Source of the DNA: Paenibacillus marchantiophytorum
Lineage (GTDB): Bacteria > Bacillota > Bacilli > Paenibacillales > NBRC-103111
Assembly (NCBI RefSeq): GCF_014640555.1
Contig: NZ_BMHE01000035.1
Span: 1 to 64,000, forward strand
DNA length: 64,000 nucleotides
Direction of reading: 5' to 3'
The position numbers and the translations under genes were made by a program. Positions 41,285 through 49,155 of the stretch are shown in pieces (within the stretch, counting starts at the first letter, position 1; each line of letters begins with the position of its first letter). The notes beneath the pieces were generated by a model, which was not told the origin of the DNA, searched no databases, and worked only from the letters and a program-made list of their open reading frames with translations.

Positions 41285-41800
41285 ATGAGTAATCAAATCA
41301 CAATTAAAGCGCTAAAATACGGGAATCACAAGCACTATGAATGGACCTCAACTGTCTTGGAAAGAACGGACACCTACATCATTGTTTTAAGTGAATACGG
41401 AAGAAAACTGCATCATCACACGAAGCAAACGGTGTTTACTGTTAATAATTGGAGCATTGAGTTTTTTTCATTTGACTCCTGGTTTACGGTGAGTGCCGAT
41501 ATTATGGATGGGCGTATCCATCAGTTCTATTGCAATATTAATGAGCCGGCAAAAAGCAGTCCATATGAGGTTACTTTTGTTGATTTGGATCTGGACTATG
41601 TCCGGCGGCAGGGGGAATGGCTGGTTGTGGACGAAGACGAATTCTTGGTGAATGCAGTAAAGTATGCATATCCTGATTCGTTAATCCAGCAAGCAAGAAA
41701 TGAACTGGAGCACCTAAGGCAGCGCATTCAAGACAATACATTTCCATTTGATGGGACGATCGAACGCTTCATTTCTTGCATTCCTGAGCAATGGGTATGA
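41285..41800 (+). CDS. DUF402 domain protein (NtdP/YgaC-like)
   Basis: 171 residues with the DUF402 beta-barrel pattern: ALKYGNHKHYEWTSTVLE, VNNWSIEFFSFDSWFTVSADI, the IHQFYCNINEPA strand and the acidic YEVTFVDLDLDYV followed by VDEDEF. Homologues in this family hydrolyse nucleoside di- and triphosphates or fluorophosphonate-CMP with divalent metals; the Asp/Glu cluster would bind metal. The exact substrate cannot be read from the sequence. Followed by a terminator. Confidence 0.85.
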   Translation: MSNQITIKALKYGNHKHYEWTSTVLERTDTYIIVLSEYGRKLHHHTKQTVFTVNNWSIEFFSFDSWFTVSADIMDGRIHQFYCNINEPAKSSPYEVTFVDLDLDYVRRQGEWLVVDEDEFLVNAVKYAYPDSLIQQARNELEHLRQRIQDNTFPFDGTIERFISCIPEQWV

Positions 41801-41823
41801 TACTCATTTACATAGTAAACATG

Positions 41824-41860
41824 CAAAAGCTACCTGTTTTCACAGGCAGCTTTTGTTTAT
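41824..41860 (+). terminator. Terminator between DUF402 and yjcZ-like genes
   Basis: 13-bp stem with one mismatch (41824-41836 with 41843-41855), T-rich tail on the plus strand. An A-run upstream lets it act for the converging miniprotein gene as well. Confidence 0.75.
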
Positions 41861-41875
41861 TTGTTAGAAATCAGA

Positions 41876-41989
41876 TTACCAAACAAATGCGCTAGTGATG
41901 ATAACGAGCAAGATGAAAAGAACCAAAATTGCTGCAGAATTATTGTAGCCTACACCAGTTCCACAACCTACGCCACCTACGTATGACAT
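41876..41989 (-). CDS. YjcZ-family sporulation miniprotein (copy 1)
   Basis: 37 residues: a Gly-rich, Cys-containing N-terminus (MSYVGGVGCGTGVGYNNS) and one membrane helix (AAILVLFILLVIITSAFVW). This Gly-rich head and helix are the hallmark of the YjcZ family of small sporulation proteins in Bacillales. GGGTGA lies upstream of the ATG on this strand. A paralogue lies 700 bases away at 42660-42752. Confidence 0.85.
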   Translation of the reverse strand: MSYVGGVGCGTGVGYNNSAAILVLFILLVIITSAFVW

Positions 41990-42199
41990 TTAAAATCACC
42001 CTTTCGTAAGGAATTCGTGTGTCTTACAGAATTAATGTATGACAAATGCGTATGGATGTTTGGGCAAAGGGAAGGAATGTGCTAATGCCCCTATTGGACA
42101 TCCTGCCGGAAATTTAATCTAATATTCAGGTAAGGCGGCTGACAAAGGAGTAGAATAAGGTTATTCACAATTTGGACAAAATAGATAGGAGTGATGGTT

Positions 42200-42304
42200 G
42201 TGAAAATGTTCAAAAATTTTCTACAAGGTTTCTTTTTCGCTTTTGTCTCCATTGGTGCGCTTCCTTTTTTACTTGTCAAAAGCTTTTTTGAAAACTATTT
42301 CTAA
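42200..42304 (+). CDS. 34-residue hydrophobic miniprotein upstream of the XRE regulator
   Basis: GTG start 7 bases after AGGAGTG (an in-frame ATG follows two codons later). The product reads MKMFKNFLQGFFFAFVSIG and continues with one Phe-rich membrane helix and a short acidic-aromatic end. No family recognised. It precedes the small HTH gene by 26 bases in the same direction, so the two are probably co-transcribed. Confidence 0.55.
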   Translation: MKMFKNFLQGFFFAFVSIGALPFLLVKSFFENYF

Positions 42305-42330
42305 GGGACGGATGGAGGCTGCGCTGCACA

Positions 42331-42537
42331 ATGAAATATGAGCTCGGGCGCTGCTTGCTGAATGTTCGGCTTCATGAGTCCGGCATGACCGTTCAGGAAC
42401 TTGCGCAGACACTGCAAACGAAGCCAGAGAAGCTGGTTGATTTTATGGACAACAAAAGAATCATGCCGTTGAAATCGGCTATCCAAATTGCGGCAACCTT
42501 ACGGTGTGAGGTTACTCAGTTATATGAATTGATCTAA
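42331..42537 (+). CDS. Small XRE/Cro-type helix-turn-helix regulator
   Basis: 68 residues comprising a single HTH domain: LGRCLLNVRLHESGMTVQEL, then KPEKLVDFMDNKR as the recognition region, and MPLKSAIQIAATLRCEVTQLYEL closing the five-helix bundle. No effector domain. The YozG/YazB type of Bacillus is comparable. GGAGG is 12 bases upstream. Possible regulator of the adjacent miniprotein genes (inference from position only). Confidence 0.8.
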   Translation: MKYELGRCLLNVRLHESGMTVQELAQTLQTKPEKLVDFMDNKRIMPLKSAIQIAATLRCEVTQLYELI

Positions 42538-42565
42538 ATCCGGATGGATTGATATAGGCAATAGC

Positions 42566-42598
42566 AAGAGCACTCTGATCTTCAGAGCGCTCTTTTCT
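42566..42598 (+). terminator. Terminator after the XRE regulator gene
   Basis: 13-bp stem with one mismatch (42566-42578 with 42582-42594), tight 3-base loop and T-rich tail. Confidence 0.8.
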
Positions 42599-42612
42599 TG
42601 TTTTTGAATGTG

Positions 42613-42639
42613 AAAAAGCCGCCTATTAGAATAGGCAGC
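42613..42639 (-). terminator. Minus-strand terminator after yjcZ copy 2
   Basis: 9-bp stem (42618-42626 with 42631-42639) with AAAAA on the plus side, i.e. a T-run on the minus strand, directly downstream of the second yjcZ-like gene. Confidence 0.8.
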
Positions 42640-42659
42640 TCTCTCTGTACAGTTTGGAA

Positions 42660-42752
42660 TTACCAAACAAATGCACTAGTGATGATAACTAATAAGATGA
42701 AAAGTACCAAAATAGCTGCTGAAGAATTATAACCGCCAGTTCCACAACTCAT
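42660..42752 (-). CDS. YjcZ-family sporulation miniprotein (copy 2)
   Basis: 30 residues, MSCGTGGYNSSAAILVLFIL then the same helix ending TSAFVW as copy 1 at 41876-41989, from which it differs mainly by a shorter Gly-rich head. GGAGG lies upstream on the minus strand and a terminator follows. The two copies are nearly identical over the last 20 residues and at DNA level, so they arose by duplication. Confidence 0.85.
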   Translation of the reverse strand: MSCGTGGYNSSAAILVLFILLVIITSAFVW

Positions 42753-42981
42753 CCGAATCAACCTCCAAGTTTGAAGTGGTTTGTGTTTCGAGATAGCTTA
42801 TGACTATTTTGATGGAATGCTTGGGCGCGATGATGGATTGTGCTATTGCCCCGATAACCGAAGAATTTTGGAACCTTACGATGAAAATTTACGTTATTAC
42901 ATCTAGTCAATTTTTTTTTGTATATCGGCATAGGAAAACTAAAAGACTGATTCACAAAAGATCAGCTTGGAGGCCGCGAAG

Positions 42982-44070
42982 GTGTTATTGACTTGGATTG
43001 TTATTGTTGCAGTAGTTGTGATTTCAGTCATTATTTTTATGAATGTGTACCCGCAGTTTGGGCGAAAACCCTCAAAGGTGAAAATCCAGGAGTTAGCGGG
43101 TTCCCCGCAGTATATCAACGGGAAATTCCAAAATCCTGTGCCTACGATGATGGACACGAGCCTGAAGACATCATTAAGCATTTTGCGTGATTTTTCGAAA
43201 AGCAGCCCGAATCGGCGCCCTGCGAGTCCGCCTGGTATGGATGTTCCTTCTTTCGAGTTGGATAGGGAAACGAAGGTCACCTGGTTTGGCCACTCGGCAT
43301 CGCTTCTAACCATTGACGGGAAAACGCTGCTCTTGGATCCGATGTTCGGCCGGGCTCCTTCGCCATTTCCTTGGTTTGGCAAAGGCAGATATAGCGGCGG
43401 ATTGCCTTTTGAAATTGCTGAATTACCGGAGATTGATGCTGTTCTGCTATCGCATGATCATTATGATCATTTGGATTATGGATCGATTATGAAATTAAAG
43501 CATAAGGTGAAACAATTTCTAGTTCCGCTGGGTGTTGGCGGCCATTTGATTCGTTGGGGCATCAAAGCTGAATCAATTGCGGAGTATGACTGGTGGGATG
43601 AGTTGACTTTCGAAGGTCTTAAGCTGGCTTGCACACCGGCAACCCACTTCTCGGGTAGAAGCTTAACAGACCGCGGTGCTACGTTGTGGTGTTCGTGGGT
43701 GATTCAAGGTCAGAAGTCGAAAGTATTCTTCAGTGGCGATAGTGGGTATGCACCACATTTTAAAGAGATAGGTAACAAATATGGTCCGTTCGATCTGACA
43801 TTAATGGAATGCGGTCAATATGATGAACGTTGGTCGGATATTCATATGATGCCGGAAGAAACCGTTCAAGCGCATCTGGATGTGAAAGGGAAGCTGCTGA
43901 TTCCGATACACTGGGGAGCTTTCACGCTGGCGATTCACGACTGGAACGATTCGGTGTCACGCGCCGTCAGAGCAGCGCATGAGAGCGATGTTGCGATTGC
44001 AACTCCCAGAATAGGTCAAACCATTCATGTACAAGCTGCAGAGTATCCGCAGGCTCCTTGGTGGAGATAA
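42982..44070 (+). CDS. Membrane-anchored MBL-fold hydrolase (NAPE-PLD-like)
   Basis: One N-terminal membrane helix (LLTWIVIVAVVVISVIIFM) then a metallo-beta-lactamase fold domain with the metal motif LSHDHYDHLD (about residues 157-166), the ATHFSGR His, the bridging Asp in FSGDSGY and the final His in LIPIHWGAF. The WFGHSASLL start and DVPSFE lead-in resemble bacterial homologues of N-acyl-phosphatidylethanolamine phospholipase D. GTG 42982, 8 bases after GGAGG, replaces the longer TTG frame. The substrate is unknown, probably a membrane lipid. Followed 7 bases later by the SRPBCC gene. Confidence 0.85.
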   Translation: MLLTWIVIVAVVVISVIIFMNVYPQFGRKPSKVKIQELAGSPQYINGKFQNPVPTMMDTSLKTSLSILRDFSKSSPNRRPASPPGMDVPSFELDRETKVTWFGHSASLLTIDGKTLLLDPMFGRAPSPFPWFGKGRYSGGLPFEIAELPEIDAVLLSHDHYDHLDYGSIMKLKHKVKQFLVPLGVGGHLIRWGIKAESIAEYDWWDELTFEGLKLACTPATHFSGRSLTDRGATLWCSWVIQGQKSKVFFSGDSGYAPHFKEIGNKYGPFDLTLMECGQYDERWSDIHMMPEETVQAHLDVKGKLLIPIHWGAFTLAIHDWNDSVSRAVRAAHESDVAIATPRIGQTIHVQAAEYPQAPWWR

Positions 44071-44077
44071 GTATCGT

Positions 44078-44545
44078 ATGCCATTAATCAGGCAAGAATT
44101 ACTGATCCATGCGCCGATTGATGTGGTCTTTGATTTAACGCGGAGCATCGATATCCATGAGGCGTCGACCTCCCAAACGAAGGAGAAAGCGATAGCAGGC
44201 AGGACCAGTGGTTTCATTGAACTCGGCGAGACAGTCACTTGGGAAGCCGTTCATTTGGGCGTCAAACAGCAGTTGACGGTTCAAATAACGGAAATGGACA
44301 AACCAACGTATTTTGTCGATGAAATGGTGCGGGGAGCCTTCCGAAGGTTCCGGCATTCCCACCACTTTTATACGGAGGAGCAAGGAACACGTATCGTCGA
44401 TACGTTTGATTATACCTCACCTTATGGCGTATTGGGAAAGTTGGCTGATTGGTTGTTCCTGGAGCGATATATGGCTAATTTCCTGAGCAAACGCAACCAG
44501 TTTATCAAGGGCCAAGCGGAGGATTTAGCGAAGTCAACTCGTTGA
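44078..44545 (+). CDS. SRPBCC (START-like) ligand-binding protein
   Basis: 155 residues with the cyclase/dehydrase-type SRPBCC pattern: IRQELLIHAPIDVVFDLTRSIDIHE, FIELGETVTWEAVHLG, ERYMANFLSKRNQFIKGQAE. Such proteins bind hydrophobic ligands. The start was set by TGGTGGAGA upstream of this ATG; the longer frame runs into the MBL gene. The pairing with a lipid-hydrolase-like protein suggests that both handle the same lipid or hydrophobic molecule (inference). Confidence 0.8.
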   Translation: MPLIRQELLIHAPIDVVFDLTRSIDIHEASTSQTKEKAIAGRTSGFIELGETVTWEAVHLGVKQQLTVQITEMDKPTYFVDEMVRGAFRRFRHSHHFYTEEQGTRIVDTFDYTSPYGVLGKLADWLFLERYMANFLSKRNQFIKGQAEDLAKSTR

Positions 44546-44624
44546 GAACTGGATACTCAGTCAGTCACATGGTATTATGGATTAGGTTGGGAGTTCGAAA
44601 TGAATCAGGAGCGAAGAAAAATCT

Positions 44625-45050
44625 ATGGCTGAACAGAAAAGTGAAAGAAAATTTCATTTCATGGGTGTACTGCTTGGAGTAGCCGTTGATAACTTAGGAA
44701 CTTATATATCGACTGCATTATTTGGTAGTATATATTTTGCGGGACGCCCTGTGAATGAAGAAGCGATAAAAGCGATCTATTCGAATATTGGATTATTGTT
44801 TATCTTAATGGTCATGGGTCTGTTTTGGTCATTTTTCGGAGGGTTCATCGCGGCAAAGGTAGCAAAACGAGCCGAATATTTCAATGCAGCTATCATCGGT
44901 GTTATCGGGGCAGCAATTGGCTTTGATTCGATGCTGACGGATCATGGGGTTCCCCTGTGGTTCGAATTGATTGGCTTTGTTGTGATTATTCCAATTTCCT
45001 TGTTAGGCGGCTATGTAGCCTTGAAAAGAAAAAAGGCACCATTAAAGTAA
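44625..45050 (+). CDS. Four-helix membrane protein of unknown function
   Basis: 141 residues with four hydrophobic segments (about 12-38, 54-75, 85-102 and 112-132). The Gly-rich helices with the FGGFIAAKVAKRAEYFNAAIIG pattern resemble TIGR04086/YrzE-type small membrane proteins, but I cannot assign a family with confidence. AGGAG is about 13 bases upstream of the ATG. It may be the third gene of the MBL-SRPBCC unit (79-base gap). Confidence 0.7.
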   Translation: MAEQKSERKFHFMGVLLGVAVDNLGTYISTALFGSIYFAGRPVNEEAIKAIYSNIGLLFILMVMGLFWSFFGGFIAAKVAKRAEYFNAAIIGVIGAAIGFDSMLTDHGVPLWFELIGFVVIIPISLLGGYVALKRKKAPLK

Positions 45051-45085
45051 AAAAAAAGAGACTCGGGATTGATTCCGGGTCTCTT
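45051..45085 (-). terminator. Bidirectional terminator, strongest on the minus strand
   Basis: 11-bp stem with one G-T pair (45056-45066 with 45075-45085) preceded by seven A on the plus strand, which is a T-run for minus-strand transcription of the guanylate-kinase-like gene. It may also serve the membrane gene. Confidence 0.8.
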
Positions 45086-45102
45086 GTCATTATATCGCTG
45101 AA

Positions 45103-45678
45103 TCAGCTTGTTGTCGTAGGTATGTGGGCAAGCATCGTTGCTTTCACTTTGTTGATCGTTTCTTGCAGATCCATGTTTTCAAAGACATGCTCGCAGTCTT
45201 TGCGATAGGAGACTTCCTCTATGTAATGATTCATATAGTGATCGATGACGTCTGTTGAGGTATTGTGGGCGAGAAGGCGTTCCATGATGGTTTGTTTGTT
45301 CACATAGATGAATAAGCGCACCGCACGTTCTCCATAAATGTATTTGAAACGGTTGGCGGCGTAACGATTTACAATGACATAAATCATTCCGTTTTTGCGC
45401 AGGGATTCATCGATGTCAGCTTTCTTAATGCCGTAGAAATTCCCGTCAATTTCGGCGGTTTGAAAAAACTCACCAGCAATATCACTTTCAATAAAAGCGT
45501 TCCGCGTGGTGAAGTTGTAGTCCTTGCCGTTGATTTCTTTCGGTCTTGGTGTGCGGGTCGTATACGAAACAACGGACGAGAAGCCAAGTTCTTGGGCAAT
45601 GCGGTGGGCAATGGTTTTGCGACCCGAACCGCTTGTACCGGTAAACACAAACACCAACCCATTGTCATGACTACTCAT
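45103..45678 (-). CDS. Guanylate-kinase-like protein (probable Gmk paralogue)
   Basis: 191 residues with the guanylate kinase fold: P-loop GTSGSGRKT (about residues 13-21), a GMP-binding region SYTTRTPRPKEINGKDYNF, and FFQTAEIDGNFYG, then a lid and LFIYVNKQTIMERL. The P-loop departs from the usual GPSGVGKGT of Gmk, and the substrate loop lacks some usual residues, so this is more likely a paralogue than the essential GMP kinase. Strong AAGGAGG before the ATG. It lies next to a putative stress/membrane cluster; function unknown. Confidence 0.8.
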   Translation of the reverse strand: MSSHDNGLVFVFTGTSGSGRKTIAHRIAQELGFSSVVSYTTRTPRPKEINGKDYNFTTRNAFIESDIAGEFFQTAEIDGNFYGIKKADIDESLRKNGMIYVIVNRYAANRFKYIYGERAVRLFIYVNKQTIMERLLAHNTSTDVIDHYMNHYIEEVSYRKDCEHVFENMDLQETINKVKATMLAHIPTTTS

Positions 45679-45847
45679 ATCAATTCCTCCTTCATGATTA
45701 ATATGAAAGCGATATCTTGATAGTTTTATTATAGTATGAAAATTCAGAAAATTAAAGCAATACTTTTGAAAAAGAAAAGAATGTTTAGCAGTGTCTTATC
45801 GTATACTAAATAGGAATAGATTGTTTCATAGAAAGGAAAATTAAAGA

Positions 45848-46078
45848 ATGCCCAAATATGCGAATGCAAGTGCGGAAGCTACGGCTTTTTTGAGCGAGCG
45901 AACAGGCAGCAGCCAGTTAGAGTGTTTCACTTATATTGATCCGGAACAAGCGGACAACAGCTTTTTTATCGTAAAAACAAGCAATAAAGTTATTCATGTC
46001 TCGTTCGCGGAAATTAACTTTGATCCGACAAATTATCGGAGTTTACTAGAGGGTTTGTATCGTGCAATCTATGAATAA
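45848..46078 (+). CDS. 76-residue protein of unknown function
   Basis: No recognised family. Predicted small alpha/beta protein with acidic patches (YIDPEQADNSFFIVKTSNKV). AAAGGA precedes the ATG, and TATACT (45802-45807) is a possible -10 box. It is a single gene between the guanylate-kinase-like gene and the cobalamin riboswitch; codon use is normal for the window. Confidence 0.65.
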   Translation: MPKYANASAEATAFLSERTGSSQLECFTYIDPEQADNSFFIVKTSNKVIHVSFAEINFDPTNYRSLLEGLYRAIYE

Positions 46079-46139
46079 GTAAATTACGTGACAAAGCCTA
46101 TCAATAGATGATAGGATGATTCTAATTGCATATCAAAGG

Positions 46140-46322
46140 ATTTAGGTGCTGTATGTCTCCATGCGCATATAGTTTAAAAGGGAAGACCGGTGAAAAACCG
46201 GCACGGACCCGCCACTGTAATAATCAAGCCGTGCAATAACGGCAGCTCCTTGCAGCAAGTCACTGGGTATATACCTGGGAAGACGCAAGCAGTTGATTAA
46301 AGTCAGGAAACCTGCCTAAATC
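46140..46322 (+). promoter_or_regulatory. Cobalamin (adenosylcobalamin) riboswitch
   Basis: Contains the conserved elements in order: AAAGGGAAGACCGGTG, the GCCACTGT core (46211-46218), and the B12 box AGTCAGGAAACCTGCC (46301-46316). Located about 155 bases upstream of the cbi operon and followed by a terminator, so cobalamin would switch off its own synthesis by transcription termination. Confidence 0.96.
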
Positions 46323-46402
46323 AACAACACAATAACCCTACGAGGACTTAGGCCGTGTTAGAGAGCGGTTACTCCTGGTTCATTGACTTGTAGTAATTTA
46401 CC

Positions 46403-46443
46403 AAGCATTTCTAACATGTCTCATGTTTGAAATGCTTTTTTTG
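46403..46443 (+). terminator. Riboswitch-controlled terminator before cbiH60
   Basis: Long hairpin: AAGCATTTC (46403-46411) with GAAATGCTT (46429-46437) and an inner AACATG/CATGTT, followed by a T-run to 46442. It lies between the cobalamin riboswitch and the first cbi gene. Confidence 0.9.
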
Positions 46444-46475
46444 TTAGCTTAAATAGGGAGAAAGGGTGATCCGAA

Positions 46476-48176
46476 ATGGCAGGAAAATTGCTCATTATTG
46501 GCTTTGGCCCAGGGAGCTTTGAACATATTACCAAACGCGCAAGGGAAGCCATACAAGAGAGTGAAATCATCATTGGATATAACACCTATGTTGATTTGAT
46601 TGCCGGCTTATTGTCGGAACAGCAAGTTGTCCGGACGGGGATGACGGAAGAAGTTAGTCGTGCTCAGGAAGCTGTCAGACAAGCTAAACTAGGCAAGAAA
46701 GTAGCTGTCATCTCGAGTGGAGACGCCGGCGTATACGGGATGGCAGGGCTAGTGTATGAAGTGCTGATGGAGCAAGGGTGGAAACGTGAAGGCGGCGTAG
46801 AGGTTGAAGTTATACCGGGGATTTCGGCAGTGCACTCTTCCGGTTCGCTGCTCGGAGCCCCTATTATGCATGATTCTTGTACAATCAGTTTAAGTGATCA
46901 TCTGACACCATGGGAGTTAATAGCGAAGCGGGTAGAAGCCGCGGGAATGGCCGATTTCGTGATTGCGCTGTATAACCCTCGGAGTGGCAGAAGAACTAGG
47001 CAAATTGTGGAGACGCAGCGAATTTTGTTGAAATACCGTTCCCCGCTTACACCGGTTGGCATTGTGAAAAGCGCGTATCGGGATCGCCAGCATACGGTTG
47101 TGACAACTCTCGAAGACATGCTGAATCATGATATCGGCATGCTGACTACGATTATTATCGGGAATTCCGCGACCAAGTTATATGAAGGTCTTATGATTAC
47201 ACCCCGCGGTTATCAGCGGAAATATACCTTAAGCGCAGAAACGCAGCCTCTGAAACCTCATCAAAGATTGAAGTCGGAAGCAGAGCCATGGGCACTGGAG
47301 CAATTGGAAGCGGAAGCGGATTTCGATGAGTCCTTTGAAGCTTATGATGAAGAAGGCGAGCTTATTGAAGATGATGAGTCTGAAGAAATTGCTGAGCCAG
47401 CGCTGCTCAAGTCATCCCCACAAGCGCAATCCAGCAATTCCTTGCAATTGGCGATGGAAGCATTGCAGTTGGTCTCCCAAGGGAAGGATAGTCCGGCTTT
47501 GGCGTTCGACTCTAAGTTGATTGCGACACAAGCGATTTTTGAGTTTGCTGTCAGTCCTGGCGTCGCGAATAAAAAAATGTCAGCTGCGCAGTTGTGCGCT
47601 CTTGGAGAGATTGTCGGAGACCGTGGGGATATTGAATATTCCCCTCATCATCAGTTGATCGTTCGCGTACAAACCGATGATCCGAATCGAATTACTTCAG
47701 AGCTTAGCGCGCTTGGCTTGCTGTTGTCGCCCATCGGTGATGTTGCGCAAATAAAAGCATGTGATTTTTGCAATTTGGAAAAAGGCGACTCCATCCCTTA
47801 TGCGGAAGCCATTCATAACCGAATCGGCAATTTGGAAGTACCCAAAGAATTGAAGATCGGTTTCAACGGCTGTGGGATGGCGTGTTATGGTGCTGTTCAG
47901 CAAGATATCGGCATTGTTTATCGCAAGGAGAAGTTCGATTTATTTCTTGGAGGTAAAACCGTTGGCAGGAATGCCCATGCTGCTCAGCCCGTAGCTGAAG
48001 GCATTGAGCCAAATGAACTGGTGGATTTGGTGACGCGAATTGTCGAGCGGTATAAGAAAGAAGGACATCCGAACGAGCGCTTTCATAAATTTTTCAAACG
48101 TGTCAAAGAGATTGAGGGATATCGCCATCAAGAAGCTGTAGGCTTCGTCATTGAAAATGCGCTTTGCGGCGATTAG
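46476..48176 (+). CDS. cbiH: CbiH60: precorrin-3B C17-methyltransferase fused to Fe-S domain
   Basis: Two joined modules. Residues 1-250 form a CbiH/CobJ C17-methyltransferase (GKLLIIGFGPGSFEHIT, VISSGDAGVYGMAG, YNPRSGRRTRQ). Residues 345-566 resemble the nitrite/sulfite reductase ferredoxin-like half with siroheme-type 4Fe-4S motifs CDFCNLEK and GFNGCGMACYG. An acidic linker (about 280-310) joins them. The same fusion in Bacillus megaterium is CbiH60, which performs ring contraction in anaerobic B12 synthesis. AAGGGTGAT precedes the ATG. First gene of the riboswitch-controlled operon. Confidence 0.93.
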   Translation: MAGKLLIIGFGPGSFEHITKRAREAIQESEIIIGYNTYVDLIAGLLSEQQVVRTGMTEEVSRAQEAVRQAKLGKKVAVISSGDAGVYGMAGLVYEVLMEQGWKREGGVEVEVIPGISAVHSSGSLLGAPIMHDSCTISLSDHLTPWELIAKRVEAAGMADFVIALYNPRSGRRTRQIVETQRILLKYRSPLTPVGIVKSAYRDRQHTVVTTLEDMLNHDIGMLTTIIIGNSATKLYEGLMITPRGYQRKYTLSAETQPLKPHQRLKSEAEPWALEQLEAEADFDESFEAYDEEGELIEDDESEEIAEPALLKSSPQAQSSNSLQLAMEALQLVSQGKDSPALAFDSKLIATQAIFEFAVSPGVANKKMSAAQLCALGEIVGDRGDIEYSPHHQLIVRVQTDDPNRITSELSALGLLLSPIGDVAQIKACDFCNLEKGDSIPYAEAIHNRIGNLEVPKELKIGFNGCGMACYGAVQQDIGIVYRKEKFDLFLGGKTVGRNAHAAQPVAEGIEPNELVDLVTRIVERYKKEGHPNERFHKFFKRVKEIEGYRHQEAVGFVIENALCGD

Positions 48177-48195
48177 GAATGGGAGGAAATAAGAA

Positions 48196-49155
48196 ATGAA
48201 TGCTGTTCTATTTGTGGGGCATGGCAGCCGGGAAGAAGGCGGCAATGAAGAGGTTCGTCTGTTCGTTTCGGAAATTGCGAGCAAGATGAAAGAACAAATT
48301 GTGGAAACTTGTTTTCTGGAATTTGTACAACCTACCATCATGCAAGGAATTGATCGTTGTATAGAATTGGGTGCCACACACGTTGTTGTCATACCGATTA
48401 TTTTGTTTTCGGCCGGGCACGCCAAGATTCATATCCCTGCAGCAATCGATGAGGCCAAGACGAAATATCCGTTGGCGAAATTTACATATGGCAGACCGAT
48501 TGGTGTGCATGAACAAATTCTCGACATTTTAACCTCCAGATTGGAAAATCTAGGTGTTCGCACTGAGGATGAGTTGGAAGAAACAGCTCTGCTGATTGTA
48601 GGACGTGGCAGCTCCGATGCGGATGCGAACAGCGATCTTTTCAAAATTTCCCGTTTATTCTGGGAGAAACTCAAAGTGCAGTGGGTTGAAACAGCATTCA
48701 TCGGGGTAACAGCTCCGCTTATGGATGCAGGCATTGAACGCTGTCTGCGGCTTGGTGCGAAGAAAGTGATTATATTACCTTACTTCTTGTTTACTGGCGT
48801 GTTGATTCAACGTATGGAGCAAATGGTTCAAGGGTATCGTGCGACATATCCGGAGCAGGAATTCGAATTGGCACCTTACTTTGGATTCCATCCGCTGCTG
48901 CAGGATATTCTGATTGGCCGAGCACAAGAAGCTCTCCAAGATGAAGTGAAGATGAATTGCGACATGTGCCAATATCGTTTGGAAGCAATGAAGCATATCG
49001 ACCATCACCATCATCATGATCACGACGACCACCATCATCATGACCATGACCATCACGACCATGATCATCATAATCACGATCACGACCATCACGATCATGA
49101 CCATGATCACCATGATCATAAACACGACCATGCGCACACAGGAGGCACCAAATGA
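48196..49155 (+). CDS. cbiX: Sirohydrochlorin cobaltochelatase CbiX with His-rich tail
   Basis: Inserts cobalt into sirohydrochlorin. Two chelatase half-domains (AVLFVGHGSREEGG near 5-18; LLIVGRGSSDADANS near 134-148) with catalytic His. The C-terminus carries MNCDMC (about residues 255-260), the MXCXXC site that binds a 4Fe-4S cluster in B. megaterium CbiX, then about 45 residues made almost only of His and Asp that can bind or store cobalt. 319 residues. Its stop overlaps the start of the next gene (ATGA). Confidence 0.95.
   Translation: MNAVLFVGHGSREEGGNEEVRLFVSEIASKMKEQIVETCFLEFVQPTIMQGIDRCIELGATHVVVIPIILFSAGHAKIHIPAAIDEAKTKYPLAKFTYGRPIGVHEQILDILTSRLENLGVRTEDELEETALLIVGRGSSDADANSDLFKISRLFWEKLKVQWVETAFIGVTAPLMDAGIERCLRLGAKKVIILPYFLFTGVLIQRMEQMVQGYRATYPEQEFELAPYFGFHPLLQDILIGRAQEALQDEVKMNCDMCQYRLEAMKHIDHHHHHDHDDHHHHDHDHHDHDHHNHDHDHHDHDHDHHDHKHDHAHTGGTK

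Noticed and set aside
42800..42991. 63-codon plus-strand frame before the MBL gene
   Set aside because: No ribosome binding site, overlaps the MBL gene start in another frame, and has unremarkable composition.
48775..49137. Met/Val-rich minus-strand frame, apparently a membrane protein
   Set aside because: Produced by the complement of His/Asp codons in the CbiX tail.
48990..49145. Possible CRISPR-like tandem repeat
   Set aside because: Repeats are 3-6 bases, in frame, and encode His/Asp; no spacers. No CRISPR array was found anywhere in the window.
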